NCBI GenBank assembly: GCA_037783415.1
Contig: JAZGTN010000047.1
Coordinates: forward strand, 1,302,001 to 1,366,000
Direction of reading: 5' to 3'
Origin: Leptasterias polaris
Lineage: Eukaryota > Echinodermata > Asteroidea > Forcipulatida > Asteriidae
Length of the DNA: 64,000 bases
This document shows, one piece after another, positions 22,905 through 35,155 of this stretch (within the stretch, counting starts at the first letter, position 1; each line of letters begins with the position of its first letter). The notes under the pieces are model-generated. The model was not told the DNA's origin. It ran no database searches and worked only from the letters and a program-made list of their open reading frames with translations. A program made the translations under genes and the position numbers.

Positions 22905-25246
22905 CATGTACACTGAGGCTAATAGTTACACAGTTTACAGGCTTGGATTTTTATTTGTTGATGAGATGGCGACGCCATTTCGCTTTGCTAAGGGGCCTTT
23001 CGTATTGAAAATCTTCAAGTCTATGGGAAACTTTTGAAGGGGCACCAAGGCCAAGACCAGGGGCAACAGAGGCCTCCGTAGCCTTTGTAATTCCAGGCTT
23101 GTGGTTGTCTATAATTTCCGAGGTCTTGAAAAGTGAAAGTGAAACATTGGCCCATGGACTTTCTGATTAATTTATGTGAAACTCTAGCAGAGTCATCCAA
23201 CTTGTTAAGATCATGAGTTAATTATCTCGGGATGACAAGACCTTTAAACAAACATAACAGAAAATAATTGTTATTGTACATGATCTATCTTGATATCCTA
23301 CGGTCGTTAGAATTTTTCTTAGTAGGACCATAGAGCAAGGACGTCGTCATCCTGTTATATTTATCATGGGACGACAGAAAGGTTCAGTTCACAGCACAGA
23401 AATAGATTCTATTTCTGTACTATGTCATAATCATGGGATAGCTAGCTCAGGATCTCCACAAGTCACATGGCAATCCAGAGAACCATAATAGATCTTCAAA
23501 TGAATAGAACTCATTCGGGAAGATGCCTAGTCTTGGTACAAGACGTTTCTCACTTTGTTGCTGATGAAACAAATACACAGCAATTCTACTGAATGATAGA
23601 GGGCTTAAGCTCAAAGCCACAAGCCCTTTCATTGTCGGTCAAGTCAGGTTTCTGTAACAGCACCCACTATGTTCCTATAATTTGTGTATACATAGCGTAT
23701 GCAGGGATGAGAATTGACGAGTGTGAAAAAGCATGAAAAATTGCTTGCAGGTCTGGGTTCTAGACCCAGAACCTCTCAGATGTTACAATTCAGAAGATTT
23801 ACAGTCTCTGATCACCAGCAAGACATACTACAAGTTTGGACACACTGTGGACTATTTCTTTCTCTCTTTGGTAATTGCTTAAATAGCCGAATTCTTTCAA
23901 GAAAATTTGAAATCTCAAGAAGATTTTGAGAAAATCACAAAATCAGGAATAAACCTGACAAATCACATGCAGGCCTGCGTATGGGAGGAGTGGCAGACCA
24001 CAAAGGGATAACATCATCTTGCACTGAAATCAGTGTCTTGCACCAAGATTAGCAGTGTCGAGAAAATGCCTTGGCCATGTATCCATAAAATGCTAAGCTT
24101 CATCTCCCCCCCCCCAAACATTTGGACTATTTGGACTAATGCGACAATTTCTTCAATAGTGGGGGCTTTAAGCAGCCGTTTTGCACGGTGAGCCATTTGC
24201 GTGTAAAGCCTCGAATTGGGGACAGCAGTGAATAGAAGCATACATGTACCTCTGTATTGTCATGGTATTGTAATGATACTTTCATCCAAACTGATGCATT
24301 TATACAACACAAATGAAGCATGAAGTCGAGGCTCTACACGCACATGGCGGATCCTTGAAAATTGGGAATACAGTGACTTTTGTAAGCTGCAATTTAAGAG
24401 AAACCAAAGTCTCTATATTTTGCAGCTTCGTAATTTTTTTAAAACTCATTATAGCCAGACACAGATCATCAAGATAAAGACAGCTTCTTATTTGTTATTT
24501 GAAGACGGCCCCTGAGCATAATTCCAACAAATGATGAACTTTGTCTGACCCATTGTACGCAGACTAAACATCACGCAATGTCTTCGGAAAGAAAAAAAGT
24601 AACAACTGCTCATCTCTCGTTGTTGAAATGGCGGTCGCCGTCTTGACAGCAACGGCAGGCGAGAGTCAACAAACAGACAGAGAGAGGATGGTACCGCATA
24701 TGTTCTGGATGTGTCATTGAAACAAAATTTAATCATTGAAATGCAGACCTTTAAAGTCAAAGAGTGTTTCCTTGGTTTCGTTGAGAATATATTTACAAGT
24801 ACATCTAGGGCCAATAAGTTGAGGTTTGACAATTAGTTTACTAGCCAGAATGTCAATGTGGTTAATATGTTGTTAGCACTAGTTTCCTGAAAATGATTTT
24901 TTCTTATAGAAATAAACCATCTGTTCTACCATCAGTTCTAATTCACTGCCTAACATTTGAACTTAGTTTGTTTTAAATGTAAAATAATTGAAAACTGCAT
25001 ACTAAGAGTCTTGTATTTTCATCCATGAATTCTCAATCCCAATTTGGAAATTTGATAGGGTTGCTCTTTCAAAAGACACTGACATTTATTCAAGCAACTT
25101 GAAGTTTAAGAGTCTAAAAACCTACAGCCTTTTCACTCACTAGGATTGAACATGTACATGTAGCCTGTCCGTCTTCCCACAATTCTTTTTATCCATACAC
25201 CTTGTAAACTTGACATGGAAATTTGAAGTTATCTTTAAATATTACC

Positions 25247-25631
25247 CAGGGCTCGAATTTGGGGAGAAAATCCACAAGACTACAGGGCTTGTAGCTCAAA
25301 ATCTTTACTGGTCCAGACATTTTTTTACAAGACCTGATTCAAAATGTGAAGAGAAAAAAAACCAAAAACCAAAAAAACTTGCTGCCACAGTTTAACATGC
25401 ATTTGACTGCTTTTATATGAACCCGAACTGAGACAAGTAAGAGAAGAGTATACTTGATTACTCATAGAATTGAAAGATAATTTATTCGACCCAAAGTCAA
25501 CACTTGAACATAATGTATTTCTGTCAATTGAAAAACACAAGACCATTGGACTTGTTAGGTCATAAGTTTACTGGCCCAACACTAAAATTACTGGCCTTGG
25601 GCCTGTGGTCCAGTGTTAAATTCGAGCCCTG
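25247..25631 (+). mobile_element. hAT-like element, CAGGGCTCG family
   Basis: Termini as in the 15823 copy. TTACC at 25242-25246 and 25632-25636 is a perfect target duplication. Confidence 0.9.
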
Positions 25632-25824
25632 TTACCACCCAAAAAGTTCACTGCCTGACATTATCCACTACTTCAAGAAGGTCACTTGTTTGTAAACAAC
25701 ATCTGTTCCTTTTGTAAGCAGCCTCTAGTTCCTTAAAAGGTCACTTTTCCTGTAAGAAGGTCATTTTTGTGAACATCATCATTTATCATGTAGTTATTTT
25801 TGTGAACATAATCTTTTCCTCTCA

Positions 25825-26163
25825 GGGTGTGTACAACATTGGTAAGATTGAAAATATGAATGTTCACAGATTTGCACATAACTTACAAAGTATAAAGATG
25901 GTCATGGTGGAAAACTTCCCTTGAAATAGTTTTGCTTGAAATGCCATAGTTTTTAGGAAATGAGTAAAACAATAGTCTTTATCCTGCAGGATAAAATCTG
26001 ATGTTTGAAAAAAAGTATAATGGGGTTTTTCACTGTTTTTTCATGACTCCGAAGACCGATTGAGCTTAAACTTTCACAGGTTTGTTATTTCATGTATATG
26101 TTGGGTCACATCAAGTGTGGATACAGGTCTTTGGCAATTACCAATGTTGTACACACCCGTTAA
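25825..26163 (+). mobile_element. TTAA-type MITE, GGGTGTGTACAACATTGG subfamily
   Basis: GGGTGTGTACAACATTGGTA at the left and CCAATGTTGTACACACCC at the right are a perfect inverted pair. Body shared with 47284-47643 and 56289-56622. Confidence 0.85.
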
Positions 26164-26539
26164 GACAGACATTTTTGAGAACATCATTTTCTCCTTTAAG
26201 GTAGTTTTTTTTTGTAAACAGCGTTTTTTCCTTTAAGGGAACCTTTTTTTGTAAACAGTGCCAGAGAGGCCAGAGTGTTTGTGAATCTAAATTAAGAAGG
26301 ACAATTTTTTAAGGAGGAGAGTAATAAGTGTGTGCCTTTTAAGCTTTTAGCACAAGGTTTCTCTTGCAATTGTTTCATCCTGAATGAGGTAAATTATTAT
26401 GGTCAGAATGTGAGCTGTGGGCAAGGTCAATGCGACAAACAACACCTTGGGAAATGTCAACAAGAGAAATAACTAGAAAGCACAGGAGCTGTATTTGAGC
26501 AAATACGGGTATCTCTGCCCAATTAGACGCGGTGTTGTA

Positions 26540-27045
26540 GGGCCAATGATTTTCCGCGATCGCGGAAAACGGACGGAATTCGCAGAGTCTGCCACTTGAA
26601 ACGGAAAATGGCATTTGAATTTGAAGTAAAAAAAGTGACAAAAGATTGTTTTTTTCATGTTATTAAATTCAAAAGTGTTGAAATTGAATAGGCAAGCGAA
26701 TTTAACATTGTGTTCTTTATTAAACTTCTTTTTTGTAATACTATAAAACATCAAAAATCAGACCGCAATAAGTGAGATCGTAACCCGTTGAGCCTATGAA
26801 CGATGTACAAATGAATACACGTTGTTTACTACGGAGGTCAAAATCATCACATTCACGGCACGTTCTTTACTGTTTTTTTTCACTCAAATTGCATTTTATC
26901 CCTCCCTTTAATCAACATCTATACACAAACCAGCTTACCCCTGCTCTATTTGAATACACACATTGATTGTTCACTCATAAAGGTCTTAAATCAACCATAA
27001 ACTTTCAACATTTTGTCGCTAAAGTGAAAAGAAAATGGCTGACGT
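26540..27045 (+). repeat. Internal fragment of the 10.5-kb transposon family
   Basis: TTTTCCGCGATCGCGGAAAA, CCAGCTTACCCCTGCTCTAT and AAACTTTCAACATTTTGTCG follow in the same order as at 10845-11105, with extra sequence between. No terminal repeats remain. Confidence 0.7.
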
Positions 27046-27385
27046 TCTGTTTCCGTCGCAACCGCAGAAGTTGACTGAAAAGCCGACAACAGACGACAGT
27101 GTGAGCTGCAACTTGCTTTATGTTAAACAAGTTGTCAGTTGTTGTCGCCAGTTGTCGGTTGTTTTAAGTACGGCCCGACATCTGGGTATCATTTTTTGTT
27201 CCATATTGTGGCCGTTTACAAAACCACGCCTTGAGCTTGCGCTCCCCACTTGGGCTCTGTCTGCCTGTTTGAAGCCACGTACAGCGGAAAGCACGCGTAT
27301 AACTGACGGAGCCCAAGCCCAAGCCCAAGCCCATGGCCTAGGCCATGGTTTCGCAAACGGCCTGACTGAAGAAGAAGGATAAGAA

Positions 27386-27940
27386 TATCCAGCACAAGGA
27401 CAATATCTCTGCCGTTGCACGGGCAGAGATAATGGCCCCATTAAAAAAGATGGATCCGTTGTGCAAGTGGACTAAAACAGCCTTGAAGGAAAATGGTTGT
27501 TAATGATGTGATTAAAACCTGGGAAAGGTTTGTTGAAAGTCAATGCTATGGCAGGAGGGAGGCATGTGCAGTGTTATAATGACTGATCGGAGTGATGATG
27601 GTCCCTGGGACAAGGCCAAGTTTGATAATAAAGACTCTAAAACATCTAGGATGGGTCTATACCTGAGGTCAATATTTAAATCCACTAAAACAGTCTGGAA
27701 ATTATGCAAGACAGATGAAGGTGTGGCTAAGTGTTATAACAGCCCCGAGGGGATTATAAAATACTATCTGACTATTGATCTTCCAGCAGAAGAAAATAAA
27801 GCATGTTGTGGGAGAAATGAAAAATAGCTCCTGGACACTAGGGGTAGAAAGCGAGATAATAAATAGCTGCGGGGAAATTCGAGACACTGTGATGGAACTA
27901 AAGAAGATTGTATTATACATGTATACCCAATTTTGTAATT
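27386..27940 (+). pseudogene. Decayed coding-like stretch, identity unknown
   Basis: Successive frames read as protein-like. One ends in MAPLKKMDPLCKWTKTALKE before a stop. A second holds VNDVIKTWERFVESQCYG. A third is open for about 95 codons from 27543 and contains TDRSDDGPWDKAKFD and SIFKSTKTVWKLCKTDEG. The residue mix is unlike the low-complexity frames elsewhere in the window. The frame breaks suggest a dead gene or retroelement fragment. I recognise no family and see no splice sites that would join the pieces. Confidence 0.3.
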
Positions 27941-28016
27941 TATGTTACGTTTATGTGACAATCCTAGTATCCCCTGAGCTGTCATGGAGAACACCAAGAT
28001 GCAAAATAAAACACCA

Positions 28017-28267
28017 GGGCCCAATTTCATGGCTCTGCTTACCGTAAGCAAAGAATCGGCGCTTACGGAAGCAGAGAATTCCGCGCTTACGTCAAGCGTA
28101 TTTCATGAGTTAGCAGGGAATTTTTGCTTGTGCGCTTGCGTAGTCCACCTTACTAGGCATTCTACGCTTACACAGCTAGCACAGAAATTCGGCGCTTGCT
28201 CGGTATGTGGAGAATGGTGATCGCAAGCGCAGAGTTCGGCGGTAAGCAGAGCCATGAAATTAGGCAC
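28017..28267 (+). mobile_element. 250-bp foldback MITE, GGGCCCAATTTCATGG family
   Basis: TTTCATGGCTCTGCTTACCG at the left pairs with GGTAAGCAGAGCCATGAAAT at the right. The interior repeats GCGCTTACG-like motifs. Open frames of up to 96 codons in all five copies come from the repeat itself. Confidence 0.85.
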
Positions 28268-28388
28268 AGGCCTTCAGCAGAACCCAATGTCAGCACAACA
28301 AGACATGATTCATATTCCACACCTGCACAACTGCACTACTGAGGAAGGGAATGTCAATTATAATGCAATCAAATTACAACCCTGTCTC

Positions 28389-28752
28389 ATTGTGTCCCAT
28401 GGGATCAGTGCCATGCAAACAAACTGCCAGGGTACTGCTTTGAAAGGGGTCATGGTGTGTGGCCTACATGTAAAGACTGGAGATGGTTTTTTCCTGCATT
28501 TTTCAAACATCACTTGTTCCAGAGCTGCCAACATTTGCATCTTGCAATCAGGGAGATTTTGTACCCCATTTTTGTGTCCCATGGGATCAGTGCCATGCAA
28601 ACAAACTGCCAGGGTACTGCTTTGGCAAGAAGGGGTCATGGTGTGTGGCCTACATGTAAAGACTGGAGATGGTTTTTTCCTGCATTTTTCAACCATCACT
28701 TGTTCCAGAGCTGCCAACATTTGCATCTTGCAATCAGGGAGATTTTGTACAA
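28389..28752 (+). repeat. 182-bp tandem duplication
   Basis: GTCCCATGGGATCAGTGCC starts at 28393 and again at 28575; each unit ends in CTTGCAATCAGGGAGATTTT. The second unit has a few extra bases near GGCAAGAAG. Confidence 0.93.
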
Positions 28753-29217
28753 GTTCAGGGAGATATTTAGAACATGATAGGAAAAAAGCTTCCATAAATA
28801 AGGCCAAATAAAAAAAAAATCGTCCCCTCCCTCATGCTTTTTTGAGGCCGCATCCTTTTTATTGTTATTCTTTATTTTACTTTTTTTCTCTTCAAAAAGA
28901 CACATTTTCTGTGTATTTTTCAATACTTGCCAATCTTTTAGAACTTGTAACTACAGAAAGTAAGTGGTGACTTTAAACTGAAGAACTGGTGGCCAGTTTG
29001 AATTAAAATGCTTGGCGGCCACCTTCGAAAGAAATAAAAAATAAAAAATAAAAAGGCCCTCATCCTCATCTTTTTGAAAAAACCTGGACGATCAACTGGT
29101 ATTTTTGTTTACTTGGCCTAATCAGGGAGATTTTCAAATTTGCTCATCAAAATATAAACAAATTGATTTATTTTCAGGGAACTTTCAGAAGAACCAGCGA
29201 GAGAGAGTTGGTAGCTC
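28716..29217 (+). mobile_element. AGAGCTGCCAAC-family element, interrupted
   Basis: AGAGCTGCCAACATTTGC at the left and AGAGTTGGTAGCTCTC at the right. A GGCCAAGT MITE (28800-29120) sits inside; outside it the element continues with ATCAGGGAG. Confidence 0.65.
28800..29120. mobile_element. MITE, GGCCAAGT family, nested
   Basis: AAGGCCAAATAAA and TACTTGGCCTAA ends. Body matches 17840 and 40260 copies (CTGGTGGCC.GTTTGAATT, CTTGGCGGCCA). Confidence 0.85.
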
Positions 29218-29365
29218 TCTGCTTGATCAGTAAAATTTATTTCTTAGTAAATGTAGATCTGCATTCAAAAATGACGGGGAAACTTGTCAAAGAAATTTGT
29301 GACTGAATGAAAAAAACTAGTAAAGCAAGAACAGGGTACCAGCCAAAATATGTTGTAAATTACTT

Positions 29366-29593
29366 TTATTTATTTATTTATTTATTTATTAACCAAATCC
29401 AACAGCGATCAAGTCGCCAATAACAGGATGGTATAGAGTGAAGAGAAGACAATGAAGGAAGTTTCAGTTTTAGATGTGGGAGGAAAACCCCAGAGAATTA
29501 TTCCAGGGAAAACCCACGCGATCAGGCAGGGACTGAAAACCCAATCCACATAGTGCCCCAGGTGGGATTCGAACCAACCTGACCGCCTTTAGC
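29366..29593 (-). mobile_element. SINE-like element, antisense
   Basis: Starts (on +) with a TTTA run (tail) and ends with GTGGGATTCGAACC, the complement of a B-box. GGAGGAAAACCCCAGAG and GAAAACCCACGCGATC lie between. A widespread SINE-like layout, distinct from families 1 and 2. Confidence 0.55.
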
Positions 29594-29596
29594 TCA

Positions 29597-29776
29597 GGGC
29601 CCAATTTCATAGAGAATACTGCTTAACTTTTGTCTGCTTAGCAGAAATGAGCAGGATACCAGTCACAAATTGTACTCATGACATGGTAGTTTGGCTGGTA
29701 ACCTTATTCTGGTAAGCATAATTTTGTTGTGCTCGACTACTTTTTGTGCTTAAGCAGCTTTATGAAATTGGGACCA
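29597..29776 (+). mobile_element. Short GGGCCC foldback MITE
   Basis: GGGCCCAATTTCATAGAG and TTTATGAAATTGGGACC ends. Contains GCTTAGCAGAAATGAGCAGG and GGCTGGTAACC. Inserted next to the antisense SINE. Confidence 0.8.
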
Positions 29777-29948
29777 GCTCTAATAAATTGTTATATGGAA
29801 TCAAATCAGGTACATACATGTATAGGAAATGGTTCCCAAATACGATTCTTCCAACACTTGAAGTATAGGCCTACTGGAGGTTCTCTGCCAATTTCTCCCC
29901 CAGCTGATAATAAATTTATTAATAAGCAGTATTTTATGCTAAATTTGC

Positions 29949-30338
29949 TTAAAGGCATTGGACGACACGTTTGGTAATTACTCAAAATATATATTAGCAT
30001 AAAAACTTACTTGGTAACGAGCAACGGAGAGCTGTTGATGGTATAAAACATTGTGAGAAACCACTCCCTCGGAAGTAACGTAGTTTGTGAGAAAGAGGTA
30101 ATTTCTCACTAAAATATTTGAATCTGAAAAAGACTTCAGGCCTGAAGCCTTTTTTCAGGCATCTGAAAGCACATAAATTTGTGCAACAAGGGTGTTTTTT
30201 TCTTTCATTATTTTCTTGCAACTTCAATGACCAATTGAGTCCAAATTCTCACAGGCTGTTATTTTATGCATATGTTGGGATACACCAAGTGAGAATACTG
30301 GTCTTTGACAATTACCAAACATGTCCAGTGCCTTTAAA
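29949..30338 (-). mobile_element. TTAA-flanked MITE
   Basis: TTAAAGGCATTGGACGACACG and CCAGTGCCTTTAA; TTAA on both sides. Inverted relative to the 20036 copy. Confidence 0.85.
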
Positions 30339-30354
30339 AGCACCCTGTGAAAGT

Positions 30355-30515
30355 AAACCACTGGCCTGGAATCCCAAGGAGGCTACAGGGGCTACAGAGG
30401 CCATGGCATCTGTTGCCCCAGTTATAACCTTGGTGCCCTTTCAAAAGTATCAGACTTAATGCCTCTCGCACAATCTAAATGGCCTTGCCCTCTCAAACAT
30501 AAAAATCCAGTCTTG
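30355..30515 (+). repeat. GGCCTGGAAT repeat
   Basis: GGCCTGGAATCCC and ATGGCCTTGCCCTCTCAAA match the 34521, 34999, 17690, 35700, 38070 and 56870 copies. Confidence 0.65.
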
Positions 30516-30862
30516 AAAACACACATCAAATTAATCGATTTAAGACATTCATATTAAGCTGATTTTCAACAAATTCAAATGTTCAATTTCAGCTTGCAAT
30601 TAATAGGCATGAAATTTGGATGTTGGGAAAATGTAAGAATATCTGATCGAGTACAAGGGCTCACCTATATATTTAATCACGGTTTCCCCTGATTTTTTCC
30701 CTACCGCAAATCAGACTAAAGTCGGAAGAATATCAAGCATGAAATAAACAAACACATCCGTTTTTCCCCATCCGTTTTTTCCCCACCAGTTTTTTCTGCA
30801 TAACAGTTTAAGCTCAGGTCATCTGCAAGGGAAGTGAACGCTTCAGATATTATTCTTGGCTG

Positions 30863-31197
30863 TAGACCATGTGACCTGTGACATCACATGTTTACAAAAG
30901 AGCCACAGAGCCTGGACTTCCTGCAGGCACATTTGTACACAGATCAATGGAAGAAAACAACAAATCTTATGTTTTATGGAGATTGCACTGTCTGATTTTT
31001 CTCAACTTTTGATATGAAGAAAGGGGGGACATCTCAAAAGCTGTACAGCTGTTGCTTTTGTAAATTTTGAATTTATGTGAAAATTATGACACAAAATGTA
31101 AATTTTCCCATATAGCCTGTGTAGTATCTTGCCCAGCAGGAAACGCTTTAGAATGTACAAGGTCACCACTCTGTAAACAAATGTAACATGGTCTATA
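30863..31197 (-). mobile_element. MITE, TATAGACCATGT family, flanked by a 26-bp direct repeat
   Basis: Inverted relative to the 2025 copy and nearly identical in body. AACGCTTCAGATATTATTCT lies directly left (30837-) and directly right (31197-). Confidence 0.85.
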
Positions 31198-31909
31198 ACG
31201 CTTCAGATATTATTCTTTGCTATAATAATCAGACGACCATGTCTTGCAACACTTCAAGTGTGGAGCTCTTCATTATAATTCCATCATGGTTTGTCTATAA
31301 ACACATTGTGATGTGAGGAGGGGTTGATTGACAACAGCAACCAGAGACCTCCCCCATGCTGCCGGGGTCTGGAGTAAATCAATCCATGATCAGTCCATGG
31401 ACACAATAATTTGAAACAAAAGTACTCACTGTGTTTATCAATTGCACAGTATATTTTAACCAGAGGTATTCAACTTGTTTTTAATATAAGATAACAAGGG
31501 GTATAATTGGTTGTTTGCAAGGCTGTCTTTTGTTTGGTTTTATATAATTTATATATTGTTTGCCAATAAACCAATTTTGCAGTGCATTTACAATGAGAGG
31601 TATTCATTTTGTTGAAATAAGATAACAAGGGGTATAATTGTATTTGTAATTTTATTTTTAAATGCAAGTTCTTTTAGGATCAGTGCTACTAGGGTTTGAG
31701 TAGATCAGAGGACAAAAATGTCTTCTTTTTACTGATTACATGTAGTGTGGTCTAAATAATTGAATACCATTGTAAAGGGGCTCAGCTGTTTAACTCACCA
31801 TCCAATTTTTATGAAGGTCAAATTGAAAAGAGAAAACATCAGTTTTTGTTTCTGGTGATATTATAAAAAAACATTGTGTTCAAGACTATTTGAAGGCTCT
31901 TCAAAACCT

Positions 31910-32090
31910 GGACCCGATTTCATAAAGCTGCTTAGGTAGAAAATATTGCTTGTCAATTTTCGGCAAGCAAAAAATTAGCAGGATACCAGTCACAGATTGT
32001 TAAAATGACATGGTATTTTGCCTGGTAATCTTATTCTGGTAAGCATAACTTGTTGCACTGTACTCATTGTTTCTGTTTAAGCATGACATT
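31910..32090 (+). mobile_element. Short GGGCC-type foldback MITE
   Basis: GACCCGATTTCATAAAGCTG at the left. The interior has AGCAGGATACCAGTCACAGA and GCCTGGTAATC as in the 29597 copy. The right end is degraded. Confidence 0.6.
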
Positions 32091-32099
32091 TTGCTCTGA

Positions 32100-34500
32100 A
32101 TCCAAACACAGTACACTATTATTAAAATTAGAATACTTTTTCTGCGATGACAAGTTCATGTTATGATTGACATTGTTTTTACTCTTGACTAAACTAAAGT
32201 CAGATACCTACATGTACAGTACAGTACATGTACATGTTGACATTGTGATTATACATCAAGATTTATGATGACACTTGATAGCTCAGAGTCAGAGCAAACA
32301 TGCCTTATCAAAGACAAACACATTATGCAGATATAGCCACAAGACACTTTTAGTTTTAGTTTCAACAAAGCTGTTTATATCCAGGGTTGCAAAAAACGCA
32401 GGGTGGGTGTACAAAGAAATCATGAGTTATTCAGTGTACATGAAGGATACATTAGTGTATGTTTGGTATTGATCCATTGCAGTTGCTGAAGTGGACTGAA
32501 CTTCCACAAAATGCACAAGTGTACGGTGTACCAGTTCAAACCATTTAGCAGGCCTGTGAGTAGACCCTAAAAAAAAGAGCTGAAACACTACATGATGTAA
32601 GAATGATCGTGGAACGTCAAGTGAGCGCACGTAACGCATTTACGCTGTCTAATTGGGGCACCCCATTGATCCAGTAACTAGGCTTATTTCACATTATTGT
32701 AGTTTTTTTTTTCGTAAAAAAAAAGCGGAAATAAAAAAATCGGCAAAAAAACCCCAAAACGGAGATCTCACAGGCCTGATTTAGAGGGTCAATTCCTTTG
32801 TGTACATTTTGACTCCCAAAATGGGGGACAGGATAGGCGCGTGTAATTGCGCTGGGCATTGTGCAAGGGGTCAATACATACATGTACAACATAGGTGTGA
32901 AATTGTATACTATTAGTTGTATTACTATTAATGCAAATATAGGCTGTTCAGAATTATCAGTATTAACGTAAAATCTCAGTTTGGATTTTTAAAATGTGAG
33001 TTGGAAGGCGTGTCAAACAAAAAGTGAAAACAATTATTTCAAATGCCAAGGTTGTATTTCATTGTACGTGGGCATAATAAGATCGTTACAATGTTTTTAA
33101 ATTAAAATATATGTTAAAATATATCAGCACGGCACTTATGTGTACATGTAGTTCATCAATAATTTATTAATATTTGATACAACCACAAGTAATTAGTCTA
33201 TAAAATGGAATTGACCGAACAGTATCTTCAACTACATGTAAGAGGAATCTCAGACGAAACAAACGGCCACACCCCTCAAAGAGTATCACACTCCCCGTCT
33301 CCCTCATAACGAGAAAGACTTTTAGATAACACGATCTCCGGTCACAGCTGAGTGCAATTGTCCGAAGCTCGGAGCATCTTGAAAGTTTAGATTGCTCATA
33401 GTCATAGGGATCCAGGGGTCGCCTGTCTACGTCAGTAGCTCGTCTTGCCTGAGCGTCGTGGATATCTACTTGTGCCCATTGATTAAAGTCAAGCAAGCAG
33501 TTTGAATTTACAATGAGATGAAAACAGAGAGAGGCCATTGCGGGTTCTCAAATCATCTTAAATTGTTCAGTCAGTCAGCTACAGGTTAAAGAAAAAGCTG
33601 TTACACATTTGTTTAACAACTGATGATTAACAACTGATTTAAATAATCTGTTAACGAGCTCAGTAACCTTGCTCTTGATTCACAAGAAATCTTGTGTTCC
33701 TAAATTGATAAAATCTTGACATGTTTTGAATATTCTCCATTTGAAGCTAGGTTCTTTTGAAGACATTCAATGTCCATAATACTAATAGCCATTCCATGGT
33801 TAAACTGAGTAGTATGGGGGTTTTTCTTCTCGTTTTGCTTTAGATGGTCTTGTTAAAACATTACTGGTTCAGTAGAAACAAATTGAGCCCTAAAGACTGT
33901 ATTCCTGTCACACCACACGTTTACAAAAGAGCCACGTATACATGTACTAGCCTCGACTTCCTGCAGGCACGATTTGTACACAGCTCAATGGAAGAAAACA
34001 ACAAATCTTACATTTCATGGAAATTGCACTGTACGATTTGTATACTTTTGATATCAAGGAAGGGGCACATCTCAAAAGTTGATAACTCTTGAATAAATAA
34101 TAACAGGTATTTAGAGACGCTCCCCATAGAAAACTATATCACAGCGCTTACAAAAACTGAAATGCACAATAAATAACAAAGTAAGCACCAAGGTTCCTGG
34201 CTGATTTAGAAGGTACAATAACTGTGGAACCTATATTGAGAGTAACATTTCCAAGGCAACGAAGGCTATGAACAGAACCAATTACAAGAAATTCAGTCTT
34301 TTCTTCGTTTTAGTCTGTTATGTGTCATCCAAGTGTTGATGTCTACCACACAAGAAGAAGAAGAATGTACATACATGTGGAAATTATGGCACAAAATGTA
34401 AAATTTCCCAAAACCAGTGTATACTTGCCAGCCAGGAAATGTCCTGGAATGTACAGTGTACAAGGTCACTGTTTTTGTTTTAAAAAACAAAGGTTTTATG
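32100..34500. other. Mixed unassigned sequence with a split MITE
   Basis: The 33900-34095 and 34375-34505 parts match the TATAGACCATGT family (TGCAGGCACGATTTGTACA; GGAAATTATGGCACAAAATG), separated by about 280 unrelated bases. Elsewhere no gene except the doubtful frame at 33167-33538. Confidence 0.45.
33167..33538 (-). CDS. Possible 123-codon open frame, unknown product
   Basis: A minus-strand frame from ATG at 33538 has a balanced composition, including DVDRRPLDPYDYEQ and SRCSELRTIALSCDRRSC. It is not inside any repeat family I could match within the window. No homology, no clear splice sites and no poly(A) signal were recognised, so it may be chance or part of a non-coding transcript. Confidence 0.2.
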   Translation of the reverse strand: MASLCFHLIVNSNCLLDFNQWAQVDIHDAQARRATDVDRRPLDPYDYEQSKLSRCSELRTIALSCDRRSCYLKVFLVMRETGSVILFEGCGRLFRLRFLLHVVEDTVRSIPFYRLITCGCIKY

Positions 34501-34520
34501 GTCTATGTTTATATATCCCA

Positions 34521-35155
34521 GGCCTGGAATTACACGGAGGCCACGGCCTCTGTTGCCCTGGTCTTGGCCTTAGTGCCCTTTCAAAAGTTTCCCATAGACT
34601 TTATGATTTTCCAATACAAGTGCCCTTTGCAAAATCAAAATGGCCTTGCCCTTTCAGAGATGAAATTCCAGGCCTGATATCCAGTCAAAAATGTTGAAGT
34701 TTTCTTTTGTTAACCCACTAATCTTCTTAACATTGGGACTTATCAATCTGTAAACATTTCATATCACTATAGATAGGTTGCAGTATGACGTAAGTCGGCC
34801 ATCTTTACGGGCAGTTTAGAACATGCGTTACGCGTGAGAACGGCGTGCAGCACGCGCACATTTCACAAAACTCATTGCATGATTGGTTAGTGAACGACGC
34901 GGCTGCGTTAATAATTTGAGCGCTTGACGCGCCTGCATGCCAAAATGCAATTTGCCGGTAAAGATGGCGTCTACTGGGAACTATCTATAACTACATCAGG
35001 CCTGGAATTTCATCTCTGAAAGGGCAAGGCCATTTTGATTTTGCAAAGGGCACTTGTATTGGAAAATCATAAAGTCTATGGGAAAGTTTTGAAAGGGCAC
35101 TAAGGCCAAGACCAGGGGCAACGAAGGCCATGGCCTCCGTGTAATTCCAGGCCTG
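34521..35155. mobile_element. Palindromic composite: inverted GGCCTGGAAT repeats around a MITE
   Basis: 34521-34676 and 34999-35155 are near-identical inverted copies (ATGGCCTTGCCCTTTCAGAG against CTCTGAAAGGGCAAGGCCAT). Between them is the TATAGATAG MITE (34768-34990) also found at 5266-5498. Confidence 0.8.

Noticed and set aside
24609..24700. ATGGCGGTCGCCGTC start-like stretch at 24.6 kb as a first exon
   Set aside because: The frame ends after about 30 codons, no good donor site follows and no downstream exon was recognised.
28254..28811. 185-codon open frame, the longest in the window, with a 149-codon frame opposite
   Set aside because: It spans a foldback MITE end and a 182-bp tandem duplication, and its protein repeats itself for that reason. 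No splice or domain support.
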